Under the pieces are notes generated by a model. It was given only the letters and a program-made list of their open reading frames with translations, did not search any database and was not told the DNA's origin. Positions 27,538-36,023 of a DNA stretch of 64,000 nucleotides are shown one piece after another. This DNA comes from Rahnella sp. AA (lineage in GTDB: Bacteria; Pseudomonadota; Gammaproteobacteria; Enterobacterales; Enterobacteriaceae). Position 1 is the stretch's first letter, and each line of letters opens with the position of its first letter. The stretch lies in NCBI RefSeq assembly GCF_002834385.1, contig NZ_PITQ01000008.1, positions 1 to 64,000 of the forward strand, read 5' to 3'. A program made the translations under genes and the position numbers.

Positions 27538-30063
27538 CTATGAACATGAAAGTGTCATGAGGGTGATGCCATCGCTGGCGTTGACAGGCGGCAAAATGAG
27601 ATCTGCCTGACAGCGCTGAGCGGCGCTGTCGCCCCATATGGCACGAATACGGCTGCGGCTGCTGACGCCTGTGAGCCATACCTGTCCGTTATCGTCGGCA
27701 ATACCGGTCACACCGTCGCTGCTGCTCACGACCGCGCCGAAAGGTAAGGATTTACCGACATGGGTCAGGGTCAGATAGACACGGCGGCCAACATGGGTCT
27801 GGTAATCGGCCAGCACAATCGCCCCTTTCGACGGGATAACCCGCACAACCGGTGAACTGAGATCAACGTCCTGCGCCAGCGTCGATGTATCCAGTGATAA
27901 CTGATTGCGACGGTAACCCGTCAGATACGGCACCACGGCATAGCCGCGTGAATCGGTATACACGCCGGTCTGATTCTTAATCTTTACATCACCGGCACCG
28001 GGTGCCTGCACCAGCGCACTGGCACCGTCTTCGCTGAGATTTTGTGACAACGTCACGCCATGAGAATGTAAAACAACAGCCCCCTGCGCACCGTAATTCA
28101 GCCGGCGACTGACGCCGTAATACTCTGAGTACCCGACGTTGAAAACACCGGCAGAACCGGTATAGCGTAACGAGCCGCTGGTATTCTGGCTTCCGGCAGC
28201 ACGGCTTTCCCCCTGCCCGGCCTGGCTGGCGGATTGCGCCAGCGAGTAGTTAAGCTGATTGTCTTTTAATAACGTTCCGGCGAGAGTCGCACGGGAGGTC
28301 ATCTGCCCGTCGCTGGCGCGGGACTGGCTGTACGTCACCATGCTGTTGCTCAGGCCGTTGTGCATAAAAGCACTCAGCGGAACGGTGACATCCAGCGAGA
28401 CCACTTTGTCCGGCGTACTGTCGCGGGATGTCTGGCTGTTGCTGTAATTCAGGCCAAGACCGATCCCACCGACATTGAGGTTGTAGCTGCCACTCCAGGT
28501 TCGGGTGGTTTGATTTGACCAGTAATCTTGCTGATAAGCATTGAGCGAGAGGCTGCCCGCCACGCCAAATGACTGGCTGACCGTCATCTGGAAGCGATTT
28601 TTGGCAGCAGATGCCCAGTTCGCTTGCGGCGTGCTCCAGTACTCGCTGGCATCATTGAAGCTGTAATAACCGCCGGTCGAAAAACGGTAAGCCGCCAGCG
28701 TAAAATTAGTGTCAGTCGCCGCCAGACTTTTGTTATAGCGAAGCTGATAAGACTGACCGCGACGGACCAGATTATGCGCAAACACCGACTGTGCCTGGGT
28801 TGCATCGAACGAGAGTGCGCCGAGAATGCCCAGCCCCTGACCGATGCCGAGAGCAGCACTGTGATAATCCGGTGAGATAATCGTGCCGCCGTAAAGCGTG
28901 GTGGCATTGAGCCAGCCGTACAGCCACTCCGCATCCGCAAATTGTGCCGTATGGACAGTATTCGTGGCCTGACGGTATTGCCCGGCAGTCAGCGAATACT
29001 GAAACTGACCGGCCCGCACCATCATCGGCGCAGCGGAAAAAGGCTGAATAAAAGTCCGGACGCTGCCGTTTTCTTCATGAATTTCGACCTGGAGATCACC
29101 GCTGGCCGACGTGGGGTACAAATCGGAAATCGTAAAAGGACCGGCGGGCACATACGTCTGATAGATCAGGATGTTTTTCTGGCGAACCATCACCTGGGCG
29201 TTAGTCAGCGCGACGCCACGGATCACCGGGGCAAACCCCTGCTGACTTTCGGCCAACATTGCAACATCCGAAGCCAGCTGTGCCCCCTGAAAACCGATGC
29301 TGTCAAACACCAGCCCCGGCGTAGAGGATTGCCCGAGCACCAGATGTGAACGCCACTGACGCACATCGCGTTCAAGCAAAGTATTCACTGTCGTCCAGCT
29401 CCCGTTTTCGCCCTGAACATGGTTGTAATAGCCGTTATTCCGTAACCGCCAGGGGCCCAGATTGAGCCCGCTGCGCAGGTTGAGATAATCACTGCGGGTA
29501 TTCACCCCTGCCGTTTCACTTTGCGCACCGCTGGCACTGTAATTTACAAACAACGCAGGAATACCGTCATCCCAGCGCTGCACCGGGATATCCCCTCTCA
29601 CCTGCTGCGCCAGCATGGCCTGCGGCAGCGATAAATCCAGCCGCATATTGCTGAAATCCAGTGTGGCCACCGCCCCCGGAACATAGCGCGTAAGGTCGGT
29701 AAACGACTCTCCCGGCCTGAGCGCGGCGAGCGCGGGCGCAGCGCTCAGGCTGACGCCCGCATCCTGTAAAATCTGGCGGTCGAGCATCGGGCAAAGTTTC
29801 GCCCCGCAGTTAACAAACGCGATACTGCGATCGAATTTTTCATGCTGATTCACCCTGACTTTGACCTGATAAACCCCCGGAACCTGCGCCCCCGGTTGGA
29901 TCAGTTCGGCCAGATTGATTTGCTGTTGCTGTTCGCCAGAGAGATGAATGGCGCTGGGGTCAAAATAAAGCGCAGCACACACCGGCTGGAGGATCATCTT
30001 CAGCAAACATCCGGCCGTGACCACAGCAGGAAATATGTTGTGCCCACGGCCTTTCGTCATCAT
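27538..30063 (-). CDS. Fimbrial outer membrane usher (FimD/PapC family)
   Basis: An 841-residue usher of standard length. After a signal peptide the N-terminal periplasmic domain begins Y-F-D-P-S-A-I-H-L. The 24-strand barrel and plug region contains the family segment P-A-G-P-F-T-I-S-D-L-Y-P and R-G-V-A-L-T-N-A-Q-V. C-terminal domains end with a Cys pair (R-C-Q-A-D-L and T-L-S-C-S). It assembles and secretes pilin subunits handed over by the chaperone. Its start overlaps the chaperone stop (ATGA). Two adjacent Met codons offer alternative starts. Confidence 0.92.
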   Translation of the reverse strand: MMTKGRGHNIFPAVVTAGCLLKMILQPVCAALYFDPSAIHLSGEQQQQINLAELIQPGAQVPGVYQVKVRVNQHEKFDRSIAFVNCGAKLCPMLDRQILQDAGVSLSAAPALAALRPGESFTDLTRYVPGAVATLDFSNMRLDLSLPQAMLAQQVRGDIPVQRWDDGIPALFVNYSASGAQSETAGVNTRSDYLNLRSGLNLGPWRLRNNGYYNHVQGENGSWTTVNTLLERDVRQWRSHLVLGQSSTPGLVFDSIGFQGAQLASDVAMLAESQQGFAPVIRGVALTNAQVMVRQKNILIYQTYVPAGPFTISDLYPTSASGDLQVEIHEENGSVRTFIQPFSAAPMMVRAGQFQYSLTAGQYRQATNTVHTAQFADAEWLYGWLNATTLYGGTIISPDYHSAALGIGQGLGILGALSFDATQAQSVFAHNLVRRGQSYQLRYNKSLAATDTNFTLAAYRFSTGGYYSFNDASEYWSTPQANWASAAKNRFQMTVSQSFGVAGSLSLNAYQQDYWSNQTTRTWSGSYNLNVGGIGLGLNYSNSQTSRDSTPDKVVSLDVTVPLSAFMHNGLSNSMVTYSQSRASDGQMTSRATLAGTLLKDNQLNYSLAQSASQAGQGESRAAGSQNTSGSLRYTGSAGVFNVGYSEYYGVSRRLNYGAQGAVVLHSHGVTLSQNLSEDGASALVQAPGAGDVKIKNQTGVYTDSRGYAVVPYLTGYRRNQLSLDTSTLAQDVDLSSPVVRVIPSKGAIVLADYQTHVGRRVYLTLTHVGKSLPFGAVVSSSDGVTGIADDNGQVWLTGVSSRSRIRAIWGDSAAQRCQADLILPPVNASDGITLMTLSCS

Positions 30064-30773
30064 CAGAACTGATCGGTACGCCGGGCCGTCAGGCCACCAT
30101 AATCATTGATAGCTTTCAGGCTGACACGGTGAATATCCTGGTGTGAAGCCGCAATCAGCCGTGAGCTGAAAGGCGGGATTACGCCCGGATGCAGAATATT
30201 TTCGCCATCAATATTCAGTTCACCTAAATTGACGAAGTACGGCGTCGGGTTGTCGATCTGCACACCCTGTCCGCGGGGGGAAAGTTTCAGTTTCTGATAG
30301 GCACTGAGCGCGTCCTGCACATTCAGCCCTTCCGGGCGGTAAATCAGCTTTAGCTCACTGCGGGTCGCAATCAGCATCCGGTTTTGCAGCTGGCTGTCCG
30401 TCGCCGGGATCGCATTCACATTCAGCCGGAACAGGCTTTCGCGATCCTGCGCCAGGCCATCCCGCACGCGCACAACGCGGATGATGTTCTGGCTGCTGGC
30501 CGGTAATTTAAAAATCGGCGGCGTAATAATAAAAGGGTTCAGCCCTGGTTTTATCGGCACCGCACCGGGCAGCGGGTAACTGTCAATCCACGACTGAACC
30601 AGATAAGGACGGTCAGTATCACTATTGAGCAGGCTGATACTGGCTTCACGACCATCCCCTGCATAAATAATCCGCGTAGCACCTAACGTTAAACCGGCAT
30701 AAGAAAGGCCTGTCGTGCAGAGCAGGCAGGCGGCAAGAAGAAGGCGAAACATACAATTCCCCGGTGATGACAA
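30063..30773 (-). CDS. Periplasmic fimbrial chaperone (PapD/FimC family)
   Basis: A 236-residue protein with a signal peptide (C-L-L-C-T-T-G-L-S-Y-A) and two immunoglobulin-like domains. Domain 1 has the T-R-I-I-Y strand and the basic R-x-S-L-F-R-L-N-V-N-A-I-P segment that caps pilin subunits by donor-strand complementation. It protects subunits in the periplasm and delivers them to the usher encoded next. It lies 74 bases downstream of the major pilin gene. That gap contains the short inverted repeat GCGCTTAAGCGC, possibly reducing read-through so that pilin exceeds chaperone. Confidence 0.92.
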   Translation of the reverse strand: MSSPGNCMFRLLLAACLLCTTGLSYAGLTLGATRIIYAGDGREASISLLNSDTDRPYLVQSWIDSYPLPGAVPIKPGLNPFIITPPIFKLPASSQNIIRVVRVRDGLAQDRESLFRLNVNAIPATDSQLQNRMLIATRSELKLIYRPEGLNVQDALSAYQKLKLSPRGQGVQIDNPTPYFVNLGELNIDGENILHPGVIPPFSSRLIAASHQDIHRVSLKAINDYGGLTARRTDQF

Positions 30774-30847
30774 TTCATAAAAGACCTCCGTGTCTCTGCG
30801 TTCTCCCTGAACGTATTGCGCTTAAGCGCTATTTTTAAACGTCAGTA

Positions 30848-31363
30848 TTAATCGTAGGCGATGGTGAAATCCGTTGATGTCGCCACCGTACCGGCGGTGA
30901 TGGTGGCAGAAGTCGACATCAGGCGGGCCACAAAATCCAGTGAGTTGGAACCTGTCGCCAGCGTGTAAGCACTGGAAGCCGTTGCCGCCGGTACGAGGGT
31001 TCCGGTGTTGTCATAGATCGCGACCCCCAGACCTGCGGCCGTACTGCTACTTCCCAATGCCAGCAGGCTGCTGTTGGTGGTATCTGCAGTACCGTCAAAT
31101 TTCACCGTTGCACTGGTCACACTGGCCGGGCAATCCGTCAGGGAAATGGCAAATTGTGTTGGCGCGGCGACATCACCGGCTGCTGAAAATGAACTGGACG
31201 CAATGGTGCCAAATGCCACCGCAACCGTTGAAGACGAAACGGTACAGGCCGTTTCTGTCACGGTGCCGGTAAAATTAATTGTGCCATCTGATGCAAAAAC
31301 GCTGGAGGAAATTAAAACTCCGCCGATAACACAGAGACGTAATGCAAGGTATTTACCTTTCAT
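30848..31363 (-). CDS. Major fimbrial subunit (FimA-type pilin)
   Basis: A 171-residue pilin. A signal peptide ends S-S-S-V-F-A. The mature start D-G-T-I-N-F-T-G-T-V-T-E-T-A-C-T-V is the canonical type 1 pilin N-terminal extension, and two Cys (about residues 41 and 78) form the usual disulfide. The C-terminal donor-strand-accepting end is F-T-I-A-Y-D. It is the first gene of the four-gene operon pilin, chaperone, usher, adhesin, a minimal set without minor pilins. No recombinase or dedicated regulator is adjacent, so control is not visible here beyond the long upstream AT-rich region. Confidence 0.92.
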   Translation of the reverse strand: MKGKYLALRLCVIGGVLISSSVFASDGTINFTGTVTETACTVSSSTVAVAFGTIASSSFSAAGDVAAPTQFAISLTDCPASVTSATVKFDGTADTTNSSLLALGSSSTAAGLGVAIYDNTGTLVPAATASSAYTLATGSNSLDFVARLMSTSATITAGTVATSTDFTIAYD

Positions 31364-31990
31364 CGTAAAGGTCCTTTTCTTTTATGTTGCTTAATTAATA
31401 AAGATAACGCCGTGTGATTACCCTGAAGAAAATATGCAAAAAAAAGCGCTAAAAACAGGATTTCCTGTCGGGCTACGCATTATTGAACTCGCAAAGGAAT
31501 GATCGCAAGCCATTGGTTTTGATCGTATTTTTACTAAAAAAGATGAAATCTATCAAAACTCAAAGATTGATCGATTTATTCTTCTAAGAATTTTCCTAAG
31601 CCACTGATAATAAGAATCTAAACTTTATAATTATCATTTAGTGCTGTTTCACGAAAATGAAATATTAAATAAATTGTTTCAACCCTTACTGTTATTTATC
31701 GATACAAAGACGATTAAATGTATTTAATGATGATCAAAAACGCAGCAAACTGATGAATAAAAGCACCGGTTAATATTTAACAATGTCTTATTTATGGCTG
31801 ACAGCCCGATATACTGCGGATCTTATTTCTGAAATAAGGATCTTTACGCTCTCCTTTCATATCAATTTTGCTTAACGTTTATTCTGCGCAATTCACCACA
31901 ATACCGACGGCGGCCTGCTTTCTGACCGGTATGCTATGCTAATTTGTTATTATTTTGTTTTGCAAATGTTTCGCAATATGGAGTTATAGC
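31364..31990. other. Long AT-rich divergent promoter region between fimbriae and the CoA-transferase gene
   Basis: This 627-base non-coding region is far more AT-rich than its surroundings, with runs such as TATTTAATGATGATC. It must hold the fimbrial promoter (minus strand) and that of the gene at 31991. The base composition and the fimbrial target suggest H-NS-type silencing, an inference. I see no inverted repeats of the FimB/FimE switch kind, no RNA gene and no credible ORF. Confidence 0.5.
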
Positions 31991-33391
31991 ATGTCTGAGG
32001 AAGTCATCCTGCAAAGAACGCGGGCGCTTTGGGTACAGCTCACCGGCAAAACGTCACTACCGTTTTCCCTTCACGTCAGCGGCGAAGGCAATCTTCCCTC
32101 CTGTTATCCGGTCACTCCGTTCATCAGCGCGTCCGTCGCGCTTGCCGGATTGGCGCTGGCACAACTTCTGGCGCTCCGGCACGGTAAACATGACACCGTC
32201 ACCGTTGACCGGCGGCTGGCTTCCCTATGGTCTAAATCCAGCATTCAGCCCGACGGCTGGGACATTCCCCCCGCGTGGGACAGCCTGGCCGGGGATTACG
32301 CCACTGCCGACGGCTGGATCCGTTTGCATACCAATGCGCCCGCGCACCGGCAGGTGGTGGAATCGTTGCTGGGCAAAGCCGGAACCCGCGAGGCGCTGGC
32401 GCAGCGGGTGATCCTGTGGAAAAAGGCCGACCTGGAAGAGGCGGTCATTCAGGCCGGAGGCTGCGCCGCACAAATGCTCAGCGTGCCGGAATGGCAGCAG
32501 CACGTGCAGGGAAAATCGCTGCAACAGGAACCTTTGTTTCAACGCGCCCTGTCGCCGCAGGCGGCGTTACCGCAGTGGGATCTCTCACGCGAGAGGCCGC
32601 TGGCCGGGGTTAAAATTCTCGATCTGACGCGCATTATCGCCGGACCGGTTGCGACCCGTTTTCTGGCGGGGCTGGGCGCAGAGGTCTTGCGCATCGACCC
32701 GTTTGGATGGGATGAAACCAGTCAGGAAGCTGATGTCACTTTGGGGAAACAATGCGCGCGGCTGAATCTGCATAACCCGCAGGATCGCCACCGTTTTGAG
32801 GCATTGTTGCGTGAAGCGGATGTGATTGTTCATGGTTACCGCGCTGGTGCGTTGCACAAACTCGGTTACGGCAGCGAGCAGATCCGCGCACTCGCGCCTG
32901 GTCTGGTTGATGTTTGCCTGAATGCTTATGGATGGAGCGGCCCGTGGCGTGAACGGCGAGGTTTCGACAGTCTGGTACAAATGAGCTGCGGAATAGCAGA
33001 GCGCGGCATGCAGGTTTCAGGCGGAAACAGGCCGGTTCCGCTGCCGGTTCAGGCGTTGGATCACGCTACCGGTTATCTGATGGCGGCGGCGGTATTGCAC
33101 GGCCTGGCGCAACGGGTCGAAACCGGTCAGGGCAGCCAGACCTGGCTGTCACTGGCAAGAACAGCGTTGGAACTGATGAAAAGCGAAACTTCCGCTGAGC
33201 TCCGCGAGCCGGAAATTCAGTCCGCCACCGGCGCTGATTTTTCGCCCGAACAGGAACAAACCGTCTGGGGCCCTGCCTGGCGTTTGCGGCCACCGGTGTG
33301 GCTGGACAATACGACGTTGCAGTGGAACCTGCCCGCATCACCATTGGGTTCAGCGCCCGCCAGCTGGCCGGAAGTCCGGCTGGCGAGGTGA
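31991..33391 (+). CDS. Family III CoA-transferase-like protein with permuted or duplicated half-domains
   Basis: A 466-residue protein of the CaiB/BaiF (family III) CoA-transferase fold. The recognisable N-terminal half-domain motif P-L-A-G-V-K-I-L-D-L-T-R-I-I-A-G-P only begins near residue 198. Before it lies about 190 residues that resemble the C-terminal part of the fold (D-G-W-I-R-L-H, then a Leu/Ala-rich helix region). The predicted catalytic Asp357 is in A-L-D-H-A-T-G-Y. Start ATG 31991 is preceded by GGAG. The protein ends soon after the first core, so the order looks swapped relative to ordinary members. Substrate is unknown. A PLP decarboxylase follows 79 bases later. Confidence 0.75.
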   Translation: MSEEVILQRTRALWVQLTGKTSLPFSLHVSGEGNLPSCYPVTPFISASVALAGLALAQLLALRHGKHDTVTVDRRLASLWSKSSIQPDGWDIPPAWDSLAGDYATADGWIRLHTNAPAHRQVVESLLGKAGTREALAQRVILWKKADLEEAVIQAGGCAAQMLSVPEWQQHVQGKSLQQEPLFQRALSPQAALPQWDLSRERPLAGVKILDLTRIIAGPVATRFLAGLGAEVLRIDPFGWDETSQEADVTLGKQCARLNLHNPQDRHRFEALLREADVIVHGYRAGALHKLGYGSEQIRALAPGLVDVCLNAYGWSGPWRERRGFDSLVQMSCGIAERGMQVSGGNRPVPLPVQALDHATGYLMAAAVLHGLAQRVETGQGSQTWLSLARTALELMKSETSAELREPEIQSATGADFSPEQEQTVWGPAWRLRPPVWLDNTTLQWNLPASPLGSAPASWPEVRLAR

Positions 33392-33470
33392 AAATATGTC
33401 AATTTGCCGCAGCCGGTTATTCGGGTAAGTTAAAGAATTGTATTAATCATCTGAACCTTAATGGATTGTT

Positions 33471-34895
33471 ATGCACCCACTGCTTCTGCACGATCTGGAC
33501 ACCCTGCCTGAGATTCTGCGTCAGGCCTGCGACACGGCGGTTTCATTTCTCGAAACGTTGCCGGAACGTTCCACCTGCCCGCCCGCCAGCGCGCAAAACC
33601 TGCAAGACGGCGACGACCGGTTGCCGGAAAACGGCATCGGTGCGCAGGCCGCGCTGACGCATTTCTGGAACCGCTACGCCAGCGGGATGTCAGCCAGCGC
33701 CGGCCCGCGTTACTTCGGTTTCGTCACCGGCGGCGGCACCCCCGCGTCTCTGGCTGCCGACTGGCTGGTCAGCACCGTAGATCAGAACACGCAGCTGAAT
33801 TTTGATTCGGTTTCCGCCGCCATCGAACTGGCCACCGTCGGTCAGGTCAAACAGTTATTCGGCCTGCCGGACACCCTGTGCGGCACGTTTGTCAGCGGCG
33901 CAACCATGGCGAACTTTGTCAGCATGGCAATTGCCCGCCAGTGGCTGGGGCAGCAGCGCGGTGTGGATATCGCGCAGCAAGGGCTGGTGGCGCTGGGGCA
34001 CGTTCGCGTGCTTTCCGCCGCCGCACATTCGAGCAGCGTGAAAGCACTGAGCATGTTAGGCGTCGGGCGCGACGCGCTGGTGACGGTGGCAACACTGCCC
34101 GGCAGCGAAGCGATTGATCCGGCGGCGCTGGAAGAAATTCTGGCCGCCGATCCTGACCGGCCTACGATGGTGCTGGCCAGTGCCGGAACGGTCAATACCG
34201 TCGCGTTTGATGATTTGCCCGCCCTGCTCCGGTTGCGTGAAAAATACGGTTTCTGGCTACACGTTGACGCGGCGTTTGGCGGTGTGGCGGCGGCCTCCGC
34301 GCGTTACGCCCCGCTTCTGGCAGGCTGGGAAGACGCGGACTCCATTACGGTGGATGCCCATAAATGGCTGAACGTGCCGTATGACAGCGCGATTCAGTTT
34401 ACCCAAAAGCGCCATCTGGCCTTGCAGGTTCAGGTTTTCCAAAACCATTCGGCGTATCTCGTCCTGCCCAGCGTGCGCCCGGACAATTATCTGCACCTGA
34501 CACCGGAAAACTCACGGCGTTTTCGCGCGCTGCCGGTGTGGATGGCGCTGAAAGCCTATGGCCGCGACGGGCTGGCGGAAGTGGTGGATCGCAACGTGGC
34601 GCTGGCGCATTTGCTGGGCGAAAAACTGGCTGCAACGCCGGGCTTTACGCTGCTCGCGCCGGTCAATCTCAACGTAGTATGTTTCGCGCTGGAAGACGCC
34701 GACGGTACGCCGGAAGCACTGGCAAAGCGCAACCGGTTTCAACAACAGCTGGATAACGCGGGCGTCGTGCGCTGCACGTCAACCTCGCTTAACGGCAAGC
34801 CGGGCATACGTGCCGCGCTGGTGAACTGGATGACTGAGGAAGCGGATATTGAACTGGCCGTGAACTCCATGAAAACCTGCTACGCCGAAATCTGA
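33471..34895 (+). CDS. PLP-dependent group II decarboxylase
   Basis: A 474-residue fold-type I PLP enzyme of the glutamate/aromatic/diaminobutyrate decarboxylase group. The stacking His is His186 (A-A-H-S-S), the PLP-binding Asp is Asp266 (H-V-D-A-A-F-G-G) and the Schiff-base lysine is Lys298 (D-A-H-K-W-L-N). The N-terminus has the G-P-R-Y-F-G-F-V-T-G-G segment seen in bacterial members often misannotated as aspartate aminotransferases. It would decarboxylate an L-amino acid to an amine, and the side-chain preference cannot be read. Coupling with the CoA-transferase-like gene suggests an amine or amino acid-derived CoA ester pathway, a weak inference. Confidence 0.82.
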   Translation: MHPLLLHDLDTLPEILRQACDTAVSFLETLPERSTCPPASAQNLQDGDDRLPENGIGAQAALTHFWNRYASGMSASAGPRYFGFVTGGGTPASLAADWLVSTVDQNTQLNFDSVSAAIELATVGQVKQLFGLPDTLCGTFVSGATMANFVSMAIARQWLGQQRGVDIAQQGLVALGHVRVLSAAAHSSSVKALSMLGVGRDALVTVATLPGSEAIDPAALEEILAADPDRPTMVLASAGTVNTVAFDDLPALLRLREKYGFWLHVDAAFGGVAAASARYAPLLAGWEDADSITVDAHKWLNVPYDSAIQFTQKRHLALQVQVFQNHSAYLVLPSVRPDNYLHLTPENSRRFRALPVWMALKAYGRDGLAEVVDRNVALAHLLGEKLAATPGFTLLAPVNLNVVCFALEDADGTPEALAKRNRFQQQLDNAGVVRCTSTSLNGKPGIRAALVNWMTEEADIELAVNSMKTCYAEI

Positions 34896-34910
34896 TCTGC
34901 TGCACTTTTA

Positions 34911-35762
34911 TTATGTCAGTAACGAAAACGCCGCCTTGCGATATTGCAGCGGCGTTTTGCCTATCATCTTTTTGAAACGCGTAATGAAATAAGGGGCGTC
35001 AGAAAACCCACATTGCAGGCCAATCGCCCCGATGGACCGGTCGGTCGAACGCAGCAGCTCACAGGCGCGCTTCACCCGCCGCGTCGCCAGATAATCCTGA
35101 ATTGAGCCACCGGTTTCCTCGCCAAACACCCGCGAAATATAACTTTCCGATAAACCCACCGCCGCAGCCAGCTCCGCCAGCGAGAATTTCTGCACGTAAT
35201 TTTCTTCGATCCACTGCATCACTTTTGACGCCGTAGTGCGGCTGACCGTTTTTGGCAACGCCTCTTCCGCTGGCATAAACGCCATCAGTTGCAAAACCAT
35301 CATCGAAATTTCTTCCCACTGATGACGCTGCGTTTCCGGCAGGCGGTTGAACTGCTCGAGGATAACTTCGATATGGCTGGCGTGTTCGGTGAGATCAAAA
35401 ATATGCGCGGTGCGGTCAGCGTCCCACAAACTGGCAAACCGTGCCCGCCGCTGCGGAAAGGATTGCAGGCAACCGTCGAGCAGGACGTGGTCGAGATGAA
35501 TGGTGGTGCGCAAATAAGCGTTTTTGGTGTCCGCTTCGACAAAGACTTTATGCAGTTTAAAAGGTGGGAAAACAAATAACCGCCCCGGCCGCAGCGTATA
35601 TTGCTGATTATCAACAATGACGATGCCATAACCCTGGCTGACAAAAAGCAATTCCAGACACTGGTGCCAGTGAAAATAATTGGCGCTGCCGCGGTTCATC
35701 CGGTTAAAAGAAACCTGACGATCGTTAAGGGCAATACGTTCAAGATAATCAGATGCCGCCAT
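34911..35762 (-). CDS. AraC family regulator with cupin sensor domain
   Basis: A 283-residue regulator. The N-terminal part is a cupin-like AraC sugar-binding domain (H-W-H-Q-C-L-E-L-L-F-V, then L-R-P-G-R-L-F-V-F-P-P). The C-terminal part has two helix-turn-helix motifs (L-A-A-A-V-G-L-S-E-S-Y-I-S-R-V-F and C-G-F-S-D-A-P-Y-F-I-T-R-F-K-K-M-I-G). It is divergent from the DUF2264/LacY/GH88 operon, 261 bases away, and is the obvious candidate for its sugar-responsive activator, as in other AraC-controlled oligosaccharide loci. It converges on the decarboxylase gene with a 15-base gap. Confidence 0.87.
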   Translation of the reverse strand: MAASDYLERIALNDRQVSFNRMNRGSANYFHWHQCLELLFVSQGYGIVIVDNQQYTLRPGRLFVFPPFKLHKVFVEADTKNAYLRTTIHLDHVLLDGCLQSFPQRRARFASLWDADRTAHIFDLTEHASHIEVILEQFNRLPETQRHQWEEISMMVLQLMAFMPAEEALPKTVSRTTASKVMQWIEENYVQKFSLAELAAAVGLSESYISRVFGEETGGSIQDYLATRRVKRACELLRSTDRSIGAIGLQCGFSDAPYFITRFKKMIGKTPLQYRKAAFSLLT

Positions 35763-36023
35763 TGCAGGGCTCCTTGCGTTATTTTTAACCCGTTATTCAG
35801 AAGGACAACAAAACACAATTTTCCGTCTGTTTTTTATAATTTAAGCCGTTTTATCGCCAGATTAATAATCACAGTTTCAAAAATCACCGCATTCTGTGAA
35901 GCACGTAACAATCAGAGATCGCCAGTTCTCTATATTTCACTCGCACCACAGAGAACTGAAATACTATTTCAAATTAATAAACCCTTATTTTCTGGTACCC
36001 GTCACGTCACCGGGAGTCCCTTT

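Noticed and set aside
30819..30830. Inverted repeat GCGCTTAAGCGC between pilin and chaperone genes
   Set aside because: Considered as a terminator, but the T run lies on the wrong side for the minus-strand operon; noted only as a possible mRNA-processing hairpin in the chaperone entry.
35601..36023. In-frame extension of the DUF2264 protein by 141 codons
   Set aside because: It lies antisense to the AraC gene and across the promoter region; the ATG at 36024 has a proper Shine-Dalgarno.
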